Shown piece by piece: positions 19,351-28,830 of a DNA stretch of 64,000 nucleotides. The first letter of the stretch is position 1. Each line of letters starts with the position of its first letter. Origin of the DNA: Cryobacterium algoricola (GTDB lineage: Bacteria > Actinomycetota > Actinomycetes > Actinomycetales > Microbacteriaceae); assembly GCF_004402485.1 (NCBI RefSeq), contig NZ_SOFG01000011.1:919457-983456 (forward strand), given 5' to 3'. Below the pieces are notes generated by a model that did no database searches, was not told the origin of the DNA, and was given only the letters and a program-made list of their open reading frames with translations. A program made the position numbers and the translations under genes.

Positions 19351-21754
19351 GCGGCACGACCGGAGGCTCGGCGGGGATGTCGGTGGAGTCATCAGTGGGG
19401 TCATCGGTGGGGTCATCGGTGGGGTCATCGGCGGTCGGAACGATCGCAGTGCGTTCCCGGCGGCGGCGCTGCACGTTTCGCCAGATCCCGAATCCGAAGA
19501 AGAGGACGAGCAGTGTCGCGAAGATCAGCGAACCGAGGCCTTCCCAGTCCGCGCGCACGTTGATCGGGATGTGAGCGGGCTGGCCGGCAATGGACCCGTC
19601 CGGCGTGAAGAGGGTGATCCGCAGGGTGACCGCGCCGTTTCCGACGGCGGCGGTCACGGGGACCTTGACGGTCCTGGCGGAGGACGCCTCGATCGTGGCC
19701 TCGATGACGTCGCCGCTCACGATGAGCCGGCCGTTGGACGGGACGACCTGGACCTTCACCGTGACGGCCTGCGCCAGGGCATTGTCGAGGGTGATCGGGA
19801 TGTCGACCTGGCTGCCGACGACGTTGATCGGACCCTTTGTCGACACGCTGATCGAGGAGAGCAGTGCTGTCGAGTCCACGAGACTCGCATCGACGGCCTC
19901 GCTCCAGGCTTCCGTGTCCTGCGCCCAGCTCGTCGACAGCAGTGCGAGCGTCGTCAGCCGTTGGGCGGCCGTGATGGCGAGCGGGGTGGACAGCGCCGTT
20001 GAGAACGACGTGACCTCCCGCTCGCGCTCGAGCAGGCTGCGCGCCTTCTCGATGCGGATGCCGGAAACCGCCTGGGACTGGAAGCTGACGTCCGTGGCAG
20101 GCGATGCCGCGCGTGCGGTGGCCAGGCTCGCCGGTGCCCGCCAGCCCAGGCTTGCCAGGGCTGCGAGGGTTTCACTCAGCCGGGCGCCGCCCGGCACGGT
20201 GTCGCGGTCGAAGGTCGCGAGGAGGGTGCGCGCCGTCGCCGGGCGTTCGGCGGAGACGACCGCGATATGGGAACTCAGTTCGGCCATGGCGACCTGCCAG
20301 TCGGTGTCCGTCGTCGCGGTGGCCGCTGCCCTGAGTGCTGCGGAGATCGGCTCGTCGGTGACAAGAGCGTTTCCGTGGCCGCCGGCCAGGACCACGTTCG
20401 CGTTGGGGGTTTCGGTGAGGTCCGACTGGGCGGTGTTCGCCCCGCCGAGGATGAGGCTCGAAAGGCCGGCCGCCGTGAAGGTGTCGAGGTCAGCGGCCGC
20501 GACCGTGCCCGTCGCCGGCCAGCCGACGTCGGTGGCCGTGTAGTTCCAGGCCAGGAGTTGCTCGCTCGTGGGGGGCGTACCCGGAGCGGTCGTCGGTGTC
20601 GGAGTGGGAGTGGGAGTGGGCGTCTCCGGGGTGGCCGCGGGGGTGGCCGCGGTGTTGACCAGGCCGGCGGGGGCGCTGCCGGTCGTCGTCGGAGTCGGCG
20701 TCGGAGTCGGCGTCGGTGCCGGTATCGATGCCGACGGTGTGGGTGTGGGTGTCGGGGACGCGAAATCCGAGGCGTTGATGGACTGGTCGAACGAGATCGG
20801 AGCCAGGAGCGTTCCCGACGCGGCCTGGGACTGGAGCGTGAGGTCGGCATCCGCATAGCCGAGCGGGAATATATCGTTTCTGGCCTCGCTCAGGCGCTTG
20901 AGCCAGGCGAGGGAACTCGGAGGCGCCGCGTTGCCCAGGATGCGGATCGACGCGATGATCATCGGGTCGATCGCGAGCGTGACGTCGCGGTTGATCACGC
21001 CGTCGAGCTGCCGGGTCAGCCTGCCGCCGGGAGCGGTATAGGTTTCGAGCGATTTCGCCGGGATGAGTCCGGTGTTCTGCTCCGGCACCGTGATCGGCAT
21101 CACGACGGAGAGACCGACCGGGGTGACGACCTCGTTGGAATACCAGACGAAGGTGCCGCGACCCTGGGCGAGCACGGACCCGTCCTCGGTGATGGTGGCT
21201 GAGATGCCGCGGGCCCCCCAGGCATTGCCCGAGGTCAGGCCGACGTCGGAGGCGGGCACCGTGATGGCGACGCTTGCGGTCCCAGAGGGCGGAATGGCGG
21301 CCGGAAGCTCTGAACGCAGCATCAGGTCGCCCGGCTTCCCGACCTTGGTGGGATGCAGCCAGGCGGTGAGCGCGCTGCGGCTGGTCAGGGCGCGTTCGGC
21401 GAGGTATACCTCGATCGTGCCGGGCGTGATGGTGTCCGCACTGTCATTGGTGATCCGAACGGTGACCGCGAGGTCCTCCCCGGACCGGAGGGGCGCAAGG
21501 GAGACGGGGGCGACCGTGACCGTGACGGGCTCCGCGGCCGTGGCATCCGCTGTCGGCGCGGGCGTGGGAGTCGCCGTGGCCGCGACCGCCGTGGCGATCG
21601 GCGCGCCGGGCACGAAACCCGACGAAGCCAGGGGAAGCAGTCCGGCGAGGATGCCGATCAGGAGCGCGGAGACGGGGACCCTGAGGTGCGACCAGCGGCT
21701 GCTCGCCGCTGACGGGAGCGCGGGCCGACGCGCAGTACTTGACTCGGCCACCAT
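19343..21754 (-). CDS. Secreted, membrane-anchored DUF6049 family protein
   Basis: 803 residues. A signal/anchor helix (about 28-48) and an extracellular beta-rich region (75-310) come first. Two Pro/Thr-rich linkers (about 320-380, mostly PT dipeptides) split the chain. A further extracellular part follows, then a C-terminal membrane helix (SLIFATLLVLFFGFGIW) and a short basic cytoplasmic tail ending in DDPT repeats. The homologue in the same position in M. tuberculosis is Rv3909, next to murJ. The function is unknown; the overlap with murJ suggests a role in cell-envelope assembly (inference). Confidence 0.85.
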   Translation of the reverse strand: MVAESSTARRPALPSAASSRWSHLRVPVSALLIGILAGLLPLASSGFVPGAPIATAVAATATPTPAPTADATAAEPVTVTVAPVSLAPLRSGEDLAVTVRITNDSADTITPGTIEVYLAERALTSRSALTAWLHPTKVGKPGDLMLRSELPAAIPPSGTASVAITVPASDVGLTSGNAWGARGISATITEDGSVLAQGRGTFVWYSNEVVTPVGLSVVMPITVPEQNTGLIPAKSLETYTAPGGRLTRQLDGVINRDVTLAIDPMIIASIRILGNAAPPSSLAWLKRLSEARNDIFPLGYADADLTLQSQAASGTLLAPISFDQSINASDFASPTPTPTPSASIPAPTPTPTPTPTTTGSAPAGLVNTAATPAATPETPTPTPTPTPTTAPGTPPTSEQLLAWNYTATDVGWPATGTVAAADLDTFTAAGLSSLILGGANTAQSDLTETPNANVVLAGGHGNALVTDEPISAALRAAATATTDTDWQVAMAELSSHIAVVSAERPATARTLLATFDRDTVPGGARLSETLAALASLGWRAPASLATARAASPATDVSFQSQAVSGIRIEKARSLLEREREVTSFSTALSTPLAITAAQRLTTLALLSTSWAQDTEAWSEAVDASLVDSTALLSSISVSTKGPINVVGSQVDIPITLDNALAQAVTVKVQVVPSNGRLIVSGDVIEATIEASSARTVKVPVTAAVGNGAVTLRITLFTPDGSIAGQPAHIPINVRADWEGLGSLIFATLLVLFFGFGIWRNVQRRRRERTAIVPTADDPTDDPTDDPTDDSTDIPAEPPVVPRG
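19383..19430. repeat. 12-bp tandem repeat encoding DDPT units
   Basis: Three identical GTGGGGTCATCG units (19395-19430) and one diverged unit (19383-19394), in frame. They encode the acidic DDPTDDPTDDPT tail of the DUF6049 protein. The unit number may vary between strains. Confidence 0.85.
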
Positions 21755-21825
21755 ATAGGGGATTCTACGGCGTGCGCCCTGGGTAACCGGTCTGCGACAG
21801 CAGCACGAGGCGACCAGGAACTAAC

Positions 21826-23268
21826 ATGGGGGGCATGCAGAGCGTCGCGACAGCCCTCACGCGGCTGGGCGACCTGGCTGCCACTCCTCCCGTATCCCGT
21901 CTGGCCCTGGCCTTCGAGGCCGCGGGCCATGAGCTTGCCCTCGTCGGCGGTCCGGTGCGCGACGCGTTCCTGGGCCGAACGCTGCACGACCTCGATTTCA
22001 CGACGGACGCGACGCCGGAGCAGATCCTCGAGATCGTCACCCCGATCTCCGAGGCGCAGTGGGACATCGGGCGGGCCTTCGGCACCATCGGGGCCAAGGT
22101 CGCCGGTGAGACCGTGGAGATCACGACGTACCGGGCGGACAGCTACGACGGGGTGACCCGCAAGCCGGAGGTCGTGTTCGGCCTGAGCCTGGAGGACGAC
22201 CTGCTCCGCCGGGACTTCACCGTCAACGCGATGGCGCTGCGCCTCCCCGGACTGACCCTCGTCGACCCGGCGAATGGGATCGGCGACCTCATGGCCGGGG
22301 TGTTGCGGACCCCGATCTCGCCGGAGATCTCCTTCGGCGACGACCCGCTGCGCATGATGCGTGCCGCGAGGTTCACCGCCCAGCTCGGTTTCACCCTCGA
22401 TCTCGACACGGCGATCGCGATGGACGCGATGGCGTCGAGCATCCGCAACATCTCGGCGGAACGGGTGTGTGAGGAGCTGTGCAAGCTCCTCCTCTCCGAC
22501 AGCCCGCACGGCGGCCTCGAGCTGCTCGTGGACTCCGGCCTGCTCGACATCGTGCTGCCGGAGATACCGGCCCTGCGCCTCGAGGTCGACGAACACCACC
22601 ACCACAAGGACGTCTACCAGCACACCCTCACCGTGCTCGACCAGGCCATCGGGTACGAGAAGTCCCGGGAGAGCTTCCCGGGCGGCCCTGACCTGATCGT
22701 GCGGCTTGCCGCCCTGTTCCACGACATCGGGAAGCCCGCGACCCGGAAGCTCGAGCCCGGCGGAATCGTGAGTTTCTACCACCACGACGTGGTGGGCGCC
22801 AAGCTCGCGAAAAAGCGCCTGCGGGCGCTGCGCTTCGACAATGACACGATCGCGGCCGTGTCCCGGCTCATCGAGCTGCACCTGCGCTTCTTCGGATACA
22901 CCGAGGGTGCCTGGACGGATTCGGCCGTCCGGCGCTACGTGCGCGACGCCGGCGACCAGCTCGAACGGCTGCACATCCTCACCAGGGCCGACGTGACGAC
23001 CCGCAACCGGCGCAAGGCCGACCGGCTGGGCTTCGCGTACGACGACCTCGAGCAGCGCATTCGCGAGCTCGCCGAGCAGGAGGAGATGGCCGCAGTGCGG
23101 CCAGACCTCGACGGAGAGCAGATCATGGCGATCCTCGGCGTGAAGCCGGGCAGGGAGGTCGGCGAGGCCTACCGTTTCCTGCTCGAACAGCGCCTCGACG
23201 ACGGGCCACTCGGTGTCGAGGAGGCAACACGTCGCCTGCAGGCGTGGTGGGCCGGCCACGGCCAGTAG
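21826..23268 (+). CDS. pcnA: CCA tRNA nucleotidyltransferase / poly(A) polymerase family, with HD domain
   Basis: 480 residues. The nucleotidyltransferase domain has GGPVRDAFLGR and the DLDFTTDATP metal site. The RRDFTVNAMAL segment and RNA-binding region follow, then a C-terminal HD phosphohydrolase domain (HHHHKDVYQHT, LFHDIGKP). It adds or repairs the tRNA CCA end; pcnA at this locus is standard in actinobacteria. ATG 21826 has AGGA 6 bases upstream; a second ATG at 21835 is possible. It is divergent from the DUF6049 gene across 71 bases. Confidence 0.93.
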   Translation: MGGMQSVATALTRLGDLAATPPVSRLALAFEAAGHELALVGGPVRDAFLGRTLHDLDFTTDATPEQILEIVTPISEAQWDIGRAFGTIGAKVAGETVEITTYRADSYDGVTRKPEVVFGLSLEDDLLRRDFTVNAMALRLPGLTLVDPANGIGDLMAGVLRTPISPEISFGDDPLRMMRAARFTAQLGFTLDLDTAIAMDAMASSIRNISAERVCEELCKLLLSDSPHGGLELLVDSGLLDIVLPEIPALRLEVDEHHHHKDVYQHTLTVLDQAIGYEKSRESFPGGPDLIVRLAALFHDIGKPATRKLEPGGIVSFYHHDVVGAKLAKKRLRALRFDNDTIAAVSRLIELHLRFFGYTEGAWTDSAVRRYVRDAGDQLERLHILTRADVTTRNRRKADRLGFAYDDLEQRIRELAEQEEMAAVRPDLDGEQIMAILGVKPGREVGEAYRFLLEQRLDDGPLGVEEATRRLQAWWAGHGQ

Positions 23269-23533
23269 CCTCCTCACCAGGGGCGGATGCGCGCAGTACT
23301 GCACAGGTGCGGCATCCGGCCGCTGGGCGCACGCGCGTCACGGCATGCTCGGGCTGAGAACGCAGGTGCGGCGCGGAGGGCGCCGCGCCGCTGTGGTGGC
23401 TTTTGGCCGCCTCATCGAGTAGTCTGGGCAGGTTGTCTGCGCGCCGGATTCCCGGCCTCCGCTCTCAGCACATGCACAACCCTCCTGTTGCAGAGATTCT
23501 GCAGCCGTTTAGTCCGAAGGAGGTGGGTTAGTC

Positions 23534-24118
23534 ATGCATCAGTACGAGTTGATGGTTATCCTCGATCCCGAGATCGATGAGCGCACCGTAGCTCCCAGCC
23601 TTGACAAGTTCCTCAACGTTGTTCGCAACGATGGTGGAACGATTGACAAGGTTGACGTTTGGGGTCGCCGCCGTCTCGCATACGAGATCAACAAGAAGTC
23701 CGAAGGTATCTACGCCGTCGTCGACTTCACCGCGAACGCTTCTGCCACGGCCGAGCTCGACCGCCAGCTGAAGCTGTCGGAAGCCGTCATGCGCACCAAG
23801 GTTCTCCGCGCAGAAGAAGGCATCGCCCAGGTTGCCGTCGCGAGCAAGCTCGCCGCCGAGAAGGCCGCCCGCAAGGCAGCCAACCCGAAGGTCATTGCCG
23901 CGAAGGCCGAAGCCGCAGCCGCCCCGACCGCCAAGGTCGCCGCGTCTGTCAAGCCCGCATCGGCGCCCGCCGCCGCAGCCGTCAAGGCCGCAGCACCGGC
24001 AGCTCCTGCAGCCCCGGCAGCAGTCGTCACCCCGGCAGCAGTCGCCAAGCCCGCAGCGGTCGCCACACCGGCACCCGCAGCAGCCGCCGACACCGCCGAC
24101 AAGGCAAGCGACAAGTAG
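23534..24118 (+). CDS. rpsF: 30S ribosomal protein S6 with a long Ala/Pro/Lys tail
   Basis: 194 residues. Residues 1-100 are a normal S6 ([35 protein letters not shown]). The remaining 90 or so are a low-complexity tail of Ala, Pro, Lys and Val. Typical actinobacterial S6 is about 96-120 residues, so the tail nearly doubles the protein. ATG 23534 has AAGGAGG upstream. It is the first gene of the rpsF-ssb-rpsR-rplI operon, with ssb starting 4 bases after the stop. Confidence 0.95.
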   Translation: MHQYELMVILDPEIDERTVAPSLDKFLNVVRNDGGTIDKVDVWGRRRLAYEINKKSEGIYAVVDFTANASATAELDRQLKLSEAVMRTKVLRAEEGIAQVAVASKLAAEKAARKAANPKVIAAKAEAAAAPTAKVAASVKPASAPAAAAVKAAAPAAPAAPAAVVTPAAVAKPAAVATPAPAAAADTADKASDK

Positions 24119-24121
24119 CCC

Positions 24122-24625
24122 ATGGCCGGCGAGACCGTAATCACCGTGGTGGGCAACCTGACCAGCGACCCGGAACTGCGTTACACGCAGGGCGGGTTGG
24201 CGGTTGCCAACTTCACCATCGCATCCACTCCGCGCAATTTCGATCGCGCGGCCAACGAGTGGAAAGATGGCGACGCATTGTTCCTGCGCGCGAGCGTTTG
24301 GCGTGAATTCGCCGAGCACGTCGCCGGTTCACTGACCAAGGGTTCTCGTGTCGTCGCTACTGGGCGGCTCAAGCAGCGTTCCTATGAAACGAAGGAAGGC
24401 GAGAAGCGCACAAGCTTCGAGCTGGAAATCGACGATATCGGTCCTTCGCTCAAGTACGCCACTGCTTCGCTCACTCGCGCTGCATCGTCATCTTCCCCCC
24501 GTGGCGGTAACACCGCAGCGGCCGGGAACGACGAGCCCTGGGCAGCCACTCCGCCCGCCGCCGTCAACAGCGGTGGCGACGTGTGGAACACCCCGGGCAA
24601 CTTCAGCGACGAGACACCCTTCTAG
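24122..24625 (+). CDS. ssb: Single-stranded DNA-binding protein
   Basis: 167 residues. An N-terminal OB fold ([38 protein letters not shown]) is followed by a Ser/Gly/Ala/Pro linker. The acidic tip ends in DETPF, the partner-recruiting peptide of SSB proteins. It lies between rpsF and rpsR, the conserved arrangement. Confidence 0.96.
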   Translation: MAGETVITVVGNLTSDPELRYTQGGLAVANFTIASTPRNFDRAANEWKDGDALFLRASVWREFAEHVAGSLTKGSRVVATGRLKQRSYETKEGEKRTSFELEIDDIGPSLKYATASLTRAASSSSPRGGNTAAAGNDEPWAATPPAAVNSGGDVWNTPGNFSDETPF

Positions 24626-24686
24626 CCACTCGCGGCGCCCCGGCGCTGCCTGGCTGAAACGCACTTCTTAAGAAAGTAAGGAAATC

Positions 24687-24950
24687 ATGGCTGGAAAGTC
24701 GAGCGGCGACCGCCGCAAGCCGCTCCGCGGAGCTAAGGGTGGCAAGAACGCCGCTCCCGCGAAGTCGATCCGGGTTGGTGTCATCGATTACAAAGATGTC
24801 CCCACCCTGCGCAAGTTCATCTCCGAGCGTGGAAAGATCCGCGCCCGTCGTATCACCGGTGTCTCCGTCCAGGAACAGCGCCTCATCGCCCGTGCCGTCA
24901 AGAACGCCCGCGAAATGGCGTTGTTGCCCTACGCCGGCTCAGGCAGGTAG
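24687..24950 (+). CDS. rpsR: 30S ribosomal protein S18
   Basis: 87-residue basic protein with the S18 core [19 protein letters not shown] and the C-terminal [10 protein letters not shown] region. It contains no cysteine and so belongs to the zinc-free form. ATG 24687 has AAGGAAA upstream; rplI follows after 8 bases. Confidence 0.97.
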   Translation: MAGKSSGDRRKPLRGAKGGKNAAPAKSIRVGVIDYKDVPTLRKFISERGKIRARRITGVSVQEQRLIARAVKNAREMALLPYAGSGR

Positions 24951-24958
24951 GTAGCCAA

Positions 24959-25408
24959 ATGTCGAAAATCATTCTGACGCACGAGGTCTCCGGCCTCGGC
25001 GCACCCGGCGACATCGTCGAGGTCAAGAACGGGTTCGCCCGTAACTACCTCTTCCCGCAGGGTTGGGCCGTTTCCTGGACCCGCGGAGGCGAGAAGCAGA
25101 TCGAACAGATCAAGGCTGCTCGTGTCGCCCGTGAGCACGCCACGCTCGAAGAGGCCCAGGCCCTGAAGGCAACCATCGAGAACACCAAGGTCCGTCTGGT
25201 CGTCAAGGCCGGAACGGGCGGACGCCTCTTCGGCTCCGTCAAGACCACGGATGTTGCCGAAGCCGTCGCCGCTGCAGGCCTCGGCGCCATCGACAAGCGC
25301 AAGATCGAGCTCAGCCCGATCAAGTCTGTCGGAGAGCACCAGGCAACGGTTCGTCTTCGCGACGAGCTGAGCGCCACCATCACCCTCGTGGTGGTAGCAG
25401 CCAAGTAA
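24959..25408 (+). CDS. rplI: 50S ribosomal protein L9
   Basis: 149 residues with the L9 N-terminal signature [21 protein letters not shown], a long connecting helix and the C-terminal domain. It is the last gene of the rpsF operon; a strong terminator hairpin follows 16 bases after the stop. Confidence 0.97.
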   Translation: MSKIILTHEVSGLGAPGDIVEVKNGFARNYLFPQGWAVSWTRGGEKQIEQIKAARVAREHATLEEAQALKATIENTKVRLVVKAGTGGRLFGSVKTTDVAEAVAAAGLGAIDKRKIELSPIKSVGEHQATVRLRDELSATITLVVVAAK

Positions 25409-25844
25409 GCAGTCATACTGCCGGCCTAGCGGCGGACTCCTCACGGAGTCCGCCGCTAGGCTCGTTTAAGGCTTTAACCACCCCTTTCGAGGGTGTTTTC
25501 AGTTGGTGAATCCCCGGATTTGTACACAGGAATTATTCTGAGCACAAACATTCAAGGTGTACTTGAACCTGCTTTTTACCCACAGGTGTGAATAGAATTA
25601 ATGCCTGATCAAACCGCATTAACTTTTCAAAGAAGAATAGTTCTCCACAGCCGAGTCCACAGGTTGTGCACACGACTTGCGGCGTTTCGCCCCTCTTGTG
25701 CACAGTGTTATCCACAGGGGTATTTGTCGCCTGGGGAAACCGGTCCGTATCGTGGGCACGCGGCCGGATATCGAGGTGTGCCGGAATCGTCCGATGGTGT
25801 CGGCGGTCCCTGATAGAACATCACCACGGATAAAGGAGGCACCG
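25409..25844. other. rplI-dnaB spacer with DnaA-box-like cluster
   Basis: 436 bases without a gene. After the rplI terminator there is an unusually AT-rich stretch (about 25,465-25,650). Nearby are DnaA-box-like 9-mers TTACCCACA 25576-25584, TTCTCCACA 25641-25649 (one mismatch each) and a perfect TTATCCACA 25708-25716. The dnaB promoter must lie here. Upstream in-frame readings into dnaB from 25677 pass through this region and are not taken as coding. Confidence 0.65.
25425..25460 (+). terminator. Terminator of the rpsF-ssb-rpsR-rplI operon
   Basis: Perfect 16-bp stem CCTAGCGGCGGACTCC / GGAGTCCGCCGCTAGG with a TCAC loop, followed by a short T-rich tract (CTCGTTTAAGG). Confidence 0.9.
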
Positions 25845-27236
25845 TTGTCGATCGCTCACCTGGGTCTTGCGGACAAACGCGGTACTGATCCGCGCAGCGG
25901 AACCGAGACCCGATACACCGAGCGAACGCTCCCGCACGACCTCCTCGCAGAACAGAGCGCCCTCGGCGGCATGATGCTCAGCAAGGACGCCGTCGCAGAC
26001 GTCGTCGAGACCGTTCGCGCCGCGGACTTCTACATCCCCAAGCACGAGCTGATCTTCGACGCGATCCTGTCGCTCTACGCGCAGGGCGAGCCGACGGACG
26101 TCATCGCCGTCACCGACGAACTCACGAAGCTCGGCGAACTCTCCCGAGCCGGCGGCGCAGACTACCTGCACACCCTCACGAGCCTCGTCCCGACCGCGGC
26201 CAACGCCGGATTCTATTCGTCCATCGTCGCCGAGAGGGCGCTGCTGCGCCGCCTGGTCGAGGCCGGAACGCGCATCGCCCAGATGGGCTACTCGGGCGAA
26301 GGCGAGGTGCTCGACCTCGTCAACAACGCCCAGGCCGAGATCTACGCCGTCACCGGCAGCACCGAGACCGAAGACTACGTGCCCCTCACCGAGGCCGTGA
26401 CGGCGGCAATCGACGAGATCGAGGCCGCCAAGGGCAAAGACGGCCAGATGACCGGCGTGCCGACCGGATTCGCGGACATGGACGAGCTCACCAACGGCTT
26501 CCACCCCGGCCAGCTCATCATCGTCGCGGCACGTCCTGCGCTCGGAAAGTCGACCCTGGCGCTCGACTTCGCGCGCTCGGCATCGATCAAGCACGACATG
26601 CCGAGCATCTTCTTCTCCCTGGAAATGGGACGCAGTGAAATCGCGATGCGCCTGCTCTCCGCCGAGGCATCCGTGCCCCTGCAGAGCATGCGCAAGGGCA
26701 CCGTCGACGCCAGGGACTGGACCACGATCGCCGCAACGCGCGGCCGGATCAACGACGCACCGCTCTACATCGACGACAGCCCCAACATGACGCTCGTCGA
26801 GATCCGCGCGAAGTGCCGCCGCCTCAAGCAGCGCGTCGGCCTCAAGATGGTCATCATCGACTACCTGCAGCTGATGACCTCCGGCAAGAAGGTCGAGTCC
26901 CGCCAGCAGGAAGTCAGCGAGTTCTCCCGGGCGCTCAAGCTCATGGCCAAGGAACTGCAGGTTCCCGTGATCGCCCTCTCCCAGCTCAACCGTGGACCGG
27001 AACAGCGTGCGGACAAGATGCCGGCCATCTCCGACCTGCGCGAGTCCGGCTCACTCGAGCAGGACGCTGACATGGTCATCCTGCTGCACCGCGAGAGTGC
27101 ATACGAGAAGGACAACCCGCGGGCAGGCGAGGCTGACCTGATCGTGGCCAAGCACCGCAACGGACCCACGCGCACCGTGACCGTGGCTTTCCACGGACAC
27201 TATTCGCGCTTCGCCGACCTCGCGCCCGGTTCGTAG
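25845..27236 (+). CDS. dnaB: Replicative DNA helicase DnaB
   Basis: 463 residues, hexameric fork helicase. An N-terminal domain (LPHDLLAEQSALGGMMLSKDAV) is followed by the RecA-like domain with Walker A ARPALGKST (229-237), KMVIIDYLQLM (Walker B) and SQLNRGPEQR. The start is TTG 25845, 5 bases after AGGAGG, so the longer reading from 25677 is rejected. No intein is present. DciA, encoded at 3,034, is its expected partner. Confidence 0.96.
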   Translation: MSIAHLGLADKRGTDPRSGTETRYTERTLPHDLLAEQSALGGMMLSKDAVADVVETVRAADFYIPKHELIFDAILSLYAQGEPTDVIAVTDELTKLGELSRAGGADYLHTLTSLVPTAANAGFYSSIVAERALLRRLVEAGTRIAQMGYSGEGEVLDLVNNAQAEIYAVTGSTETEDYVPLTEAVTAAIDEIEAAKGKDGQMTGVPTGFADMDELTNGFHPGQLIIVAARPALGKSTLALDFARSASIKHDMPSIFFSLEMGRSEIAMRLLSAEASVPLQSMRKGTVDARDWTTIAATRGRINDAPLYIDDSPNMTLVEIRAKCRRLKQRVGLKMVIIDYLQLMTSGKKVESRQQEVSEFSRALKLMAKELQVPVIALSQLNRGPEQRADKMPAISDLRESGSLEQDADMVILLHRESAYEKDNPRAGEADLIVAKHRNGPTRTVTVAFHGHYSRFADLAPGS

Positions 27237-27355
27237 ATTCCGCGTTAAAGCCGCCCCCGCATCCCCGGTACGCTAGCGGTAGGGCGGTAAAACCGCGCAA
27301 GCTTTCGGGTTGTCCGGATTTGCTCGTGGCTGGCCGCCGCGAAGGAGATACCCGC

Positions 27356-28519
27356 GTGAAGGTTGGCATTGGGCGAGAGCGCATCGAGGGAGAGCGTCGT
27401 GTCGCCGCGACACCGGAGACCGTGCAGCAACTACGAGGCCTCGGTGTCGAGGTCCTGATCGAGGCCGGCGCGGGCATCGCGGCGGGCTTCTCCGATCGCT
27501 CGTACGCGGATGCCGGTGCCACCGTCGTCCCGCAGCTCGCGCTCGACGAACTCGACGTCTACTGCCACGTGCGCCCGCTCACCCCCGAGCTGGCCGCCCG
27601 GCTCCACTCCGGCCTGGTCACGGTCGGACTCGCGGCCCCCGCCAACGAACTGCCGACCGTCACGGCACTCGCCGCCGCCGGCGTCACGGCCTTCGCCCTC
27701 GAACTCGTGCCGCGCATCAGCCGCGCGCAGTCGATGGACGCCCTGACCTCGCAGGCCCTCGTCGCCGGCTACCGGGTCGTCCTCGAGGCGGCCATCCGCT
27801 TCCCGCGGTTCTTCCCGATGTACATGACCGCCGCCGGAACCATCCCGCCCGCCCGCGTCCTCGTCCTCGGCGCCGGCGTCGCGGGCCTCCAGGCGATCGC
27901 GACGGCCAAGCGCCTCGGCGCCCGCGTCTCCGCGTACGACGTGCGCCCGGCATCCGCCACCGAGGTCACCTCGATGGGCGGAACCTTCGTGACGCTCGAC
28001 CTCGATGCCGTCGAGGGCGCAGGCGGGTACGCCCGCGAGCTCAGCGAGGACCGCGCGGTGCGCCAGCGCGAGCTCCTCGCCCCCCACGTCGCCGCGGCGG
28101 ATGTCCTCATCACCACGGCCGCGATCCCCGGCCGCCCGGCACCCCTGCTCGTGACGCACGACATGGTCACCGGCATGCGGCCGGGCTCGGTCATCGTCGA
28201 CCTCGCCGCTGAGACCGGCGGAAACGTCGAAGGCGTCGTCGCCGGCGTCGACACCCTCGTGCCGGTCGCGAGCGGAGATGGAAGCGTCACCCTCGTCGGG
28301 ATGAAGGACGCGGCATCCACGATGCCGGCGGACGCATCACGCCTGTACGCCAAGAACATCGCGAACCTGCTCGCGCTCATGACGAGCGAGGGCACGGTCG
28401 CCCCCGATTTCACCGACGAGGTCATCGCCGGCGCCTGCCTCACCCACTCGGGCGAAGTTACGCACGAACCGACCAAGGAAGCCCTCGCGGCCCTGGCCGC
28501 GCTGCAAGGAGAAGACTGA
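27356..28519 (+). CDS. pntAA: NAD(P) transhydrogenase, alpha-1 subunit (NAD-binding)
   Basis: 387 residues of the alanine-dehydrogenase/PntA family: KVGIGRERIEGERRVAATPE at the start, GTIPPARVLVLGAGVAGLQA as NAD-binding motif (quoted parts only), and GFDVRP-like YDVRPAS. It forms domain I of the proton-translocating transhydrogenase, with the membrane parts encoded by the next two genes. GTG 27356 has AAGGAG 8 bases upstream, favouring it over the longer reading from 27320. It overlaps pntAB by one base. Confidence 0.92.
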   Translation: MKVGIGRERIEGERRVAATPETVQQLRGLGVEVLIEAGAGIAAGFSDRSYADAGATVVPQLALDELDVYCHVRPLTPELAARLHSGLVTVGLAAPANELPTVTALAAAGVTAFALELVPRISRAQSMDALTSQALVAGYRVVLEAAIRFPRFFPMYMTAAGTIPPARVLVLGAGVAGLQAIATAKRLGARVSAYDVRPASATEVTSMGGTFVTLDLDAVEGAGGYARELSEDRAVRQRELLAPHVAAADVLITTAAIPGRPAPLLVTHDMVTGMRPGSVIVDLAAETGGNVEGVVAGVDTLVPVASGDGSVTLVGMKDAASTMPADASRLYAKNIANLLALMTSEGTVAPDFTDEVIAGACLTHSGEVTHEPTKEALAALAALQGED

Positions 28520-28830
28520 TGGATCCGATCACCCTGTTGACCGTGGTGGTGCTGGCGGTCTTCGTCGGCTTTGAAGTGGTCTCGAAGGTTTCGAGCACCC
28601 TGCACACCCCGCTGATGAGCGGCGCGAACGCCATTCACGGCATCATCCTGATCGGAGCGATCACCGTCGCCGGCCAGACCACCAGTATCTGGCTGCTGAT
28701 CGTGGCCCTGCTCGCCGTGCTCCTCGCGACGGCGAACCTCGTGGGCGGCTTCGTCGTCACCGACCGGATGCTCAAAATGTTCGCCCCCCGCAAACCGGCC
28801 GGCACCGACGCGAAGGACACCGCCAAATGA
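28519..28830 (+). CDS. pntAB: NAD(P) transhydrogenase, alpha-2 subunit (membrane)
   Basis: 103 residues with three hydrophobic segments and the family motif SSTLHTPLMSGANAIHGI. It is the small membrane part of a three-gene transhydrogenase. ATG 28519 overlaps the pntAA stop and its own stop overlaps the pntB ATG (ATGA), so the three genes are translationally coupled. Confidence 0.94.
   Translation: MDPITLLTVVVLAVFVGFEVVSKVSSTLHTPLMSGANAIHGIILIGAITVAGQTTSIWLLIVALLAVLLATANLVGGFVVTDRMLKMFAPRKPAGTDAKDTAK

Noticed and set aside
25677..25844. N-terminal extension of DnaB
   Set aside because: It reads through a spacer with DnaA boxes, has no ribosome-binding site, and a TTG with an ideal AGGAGG lies at 25845.
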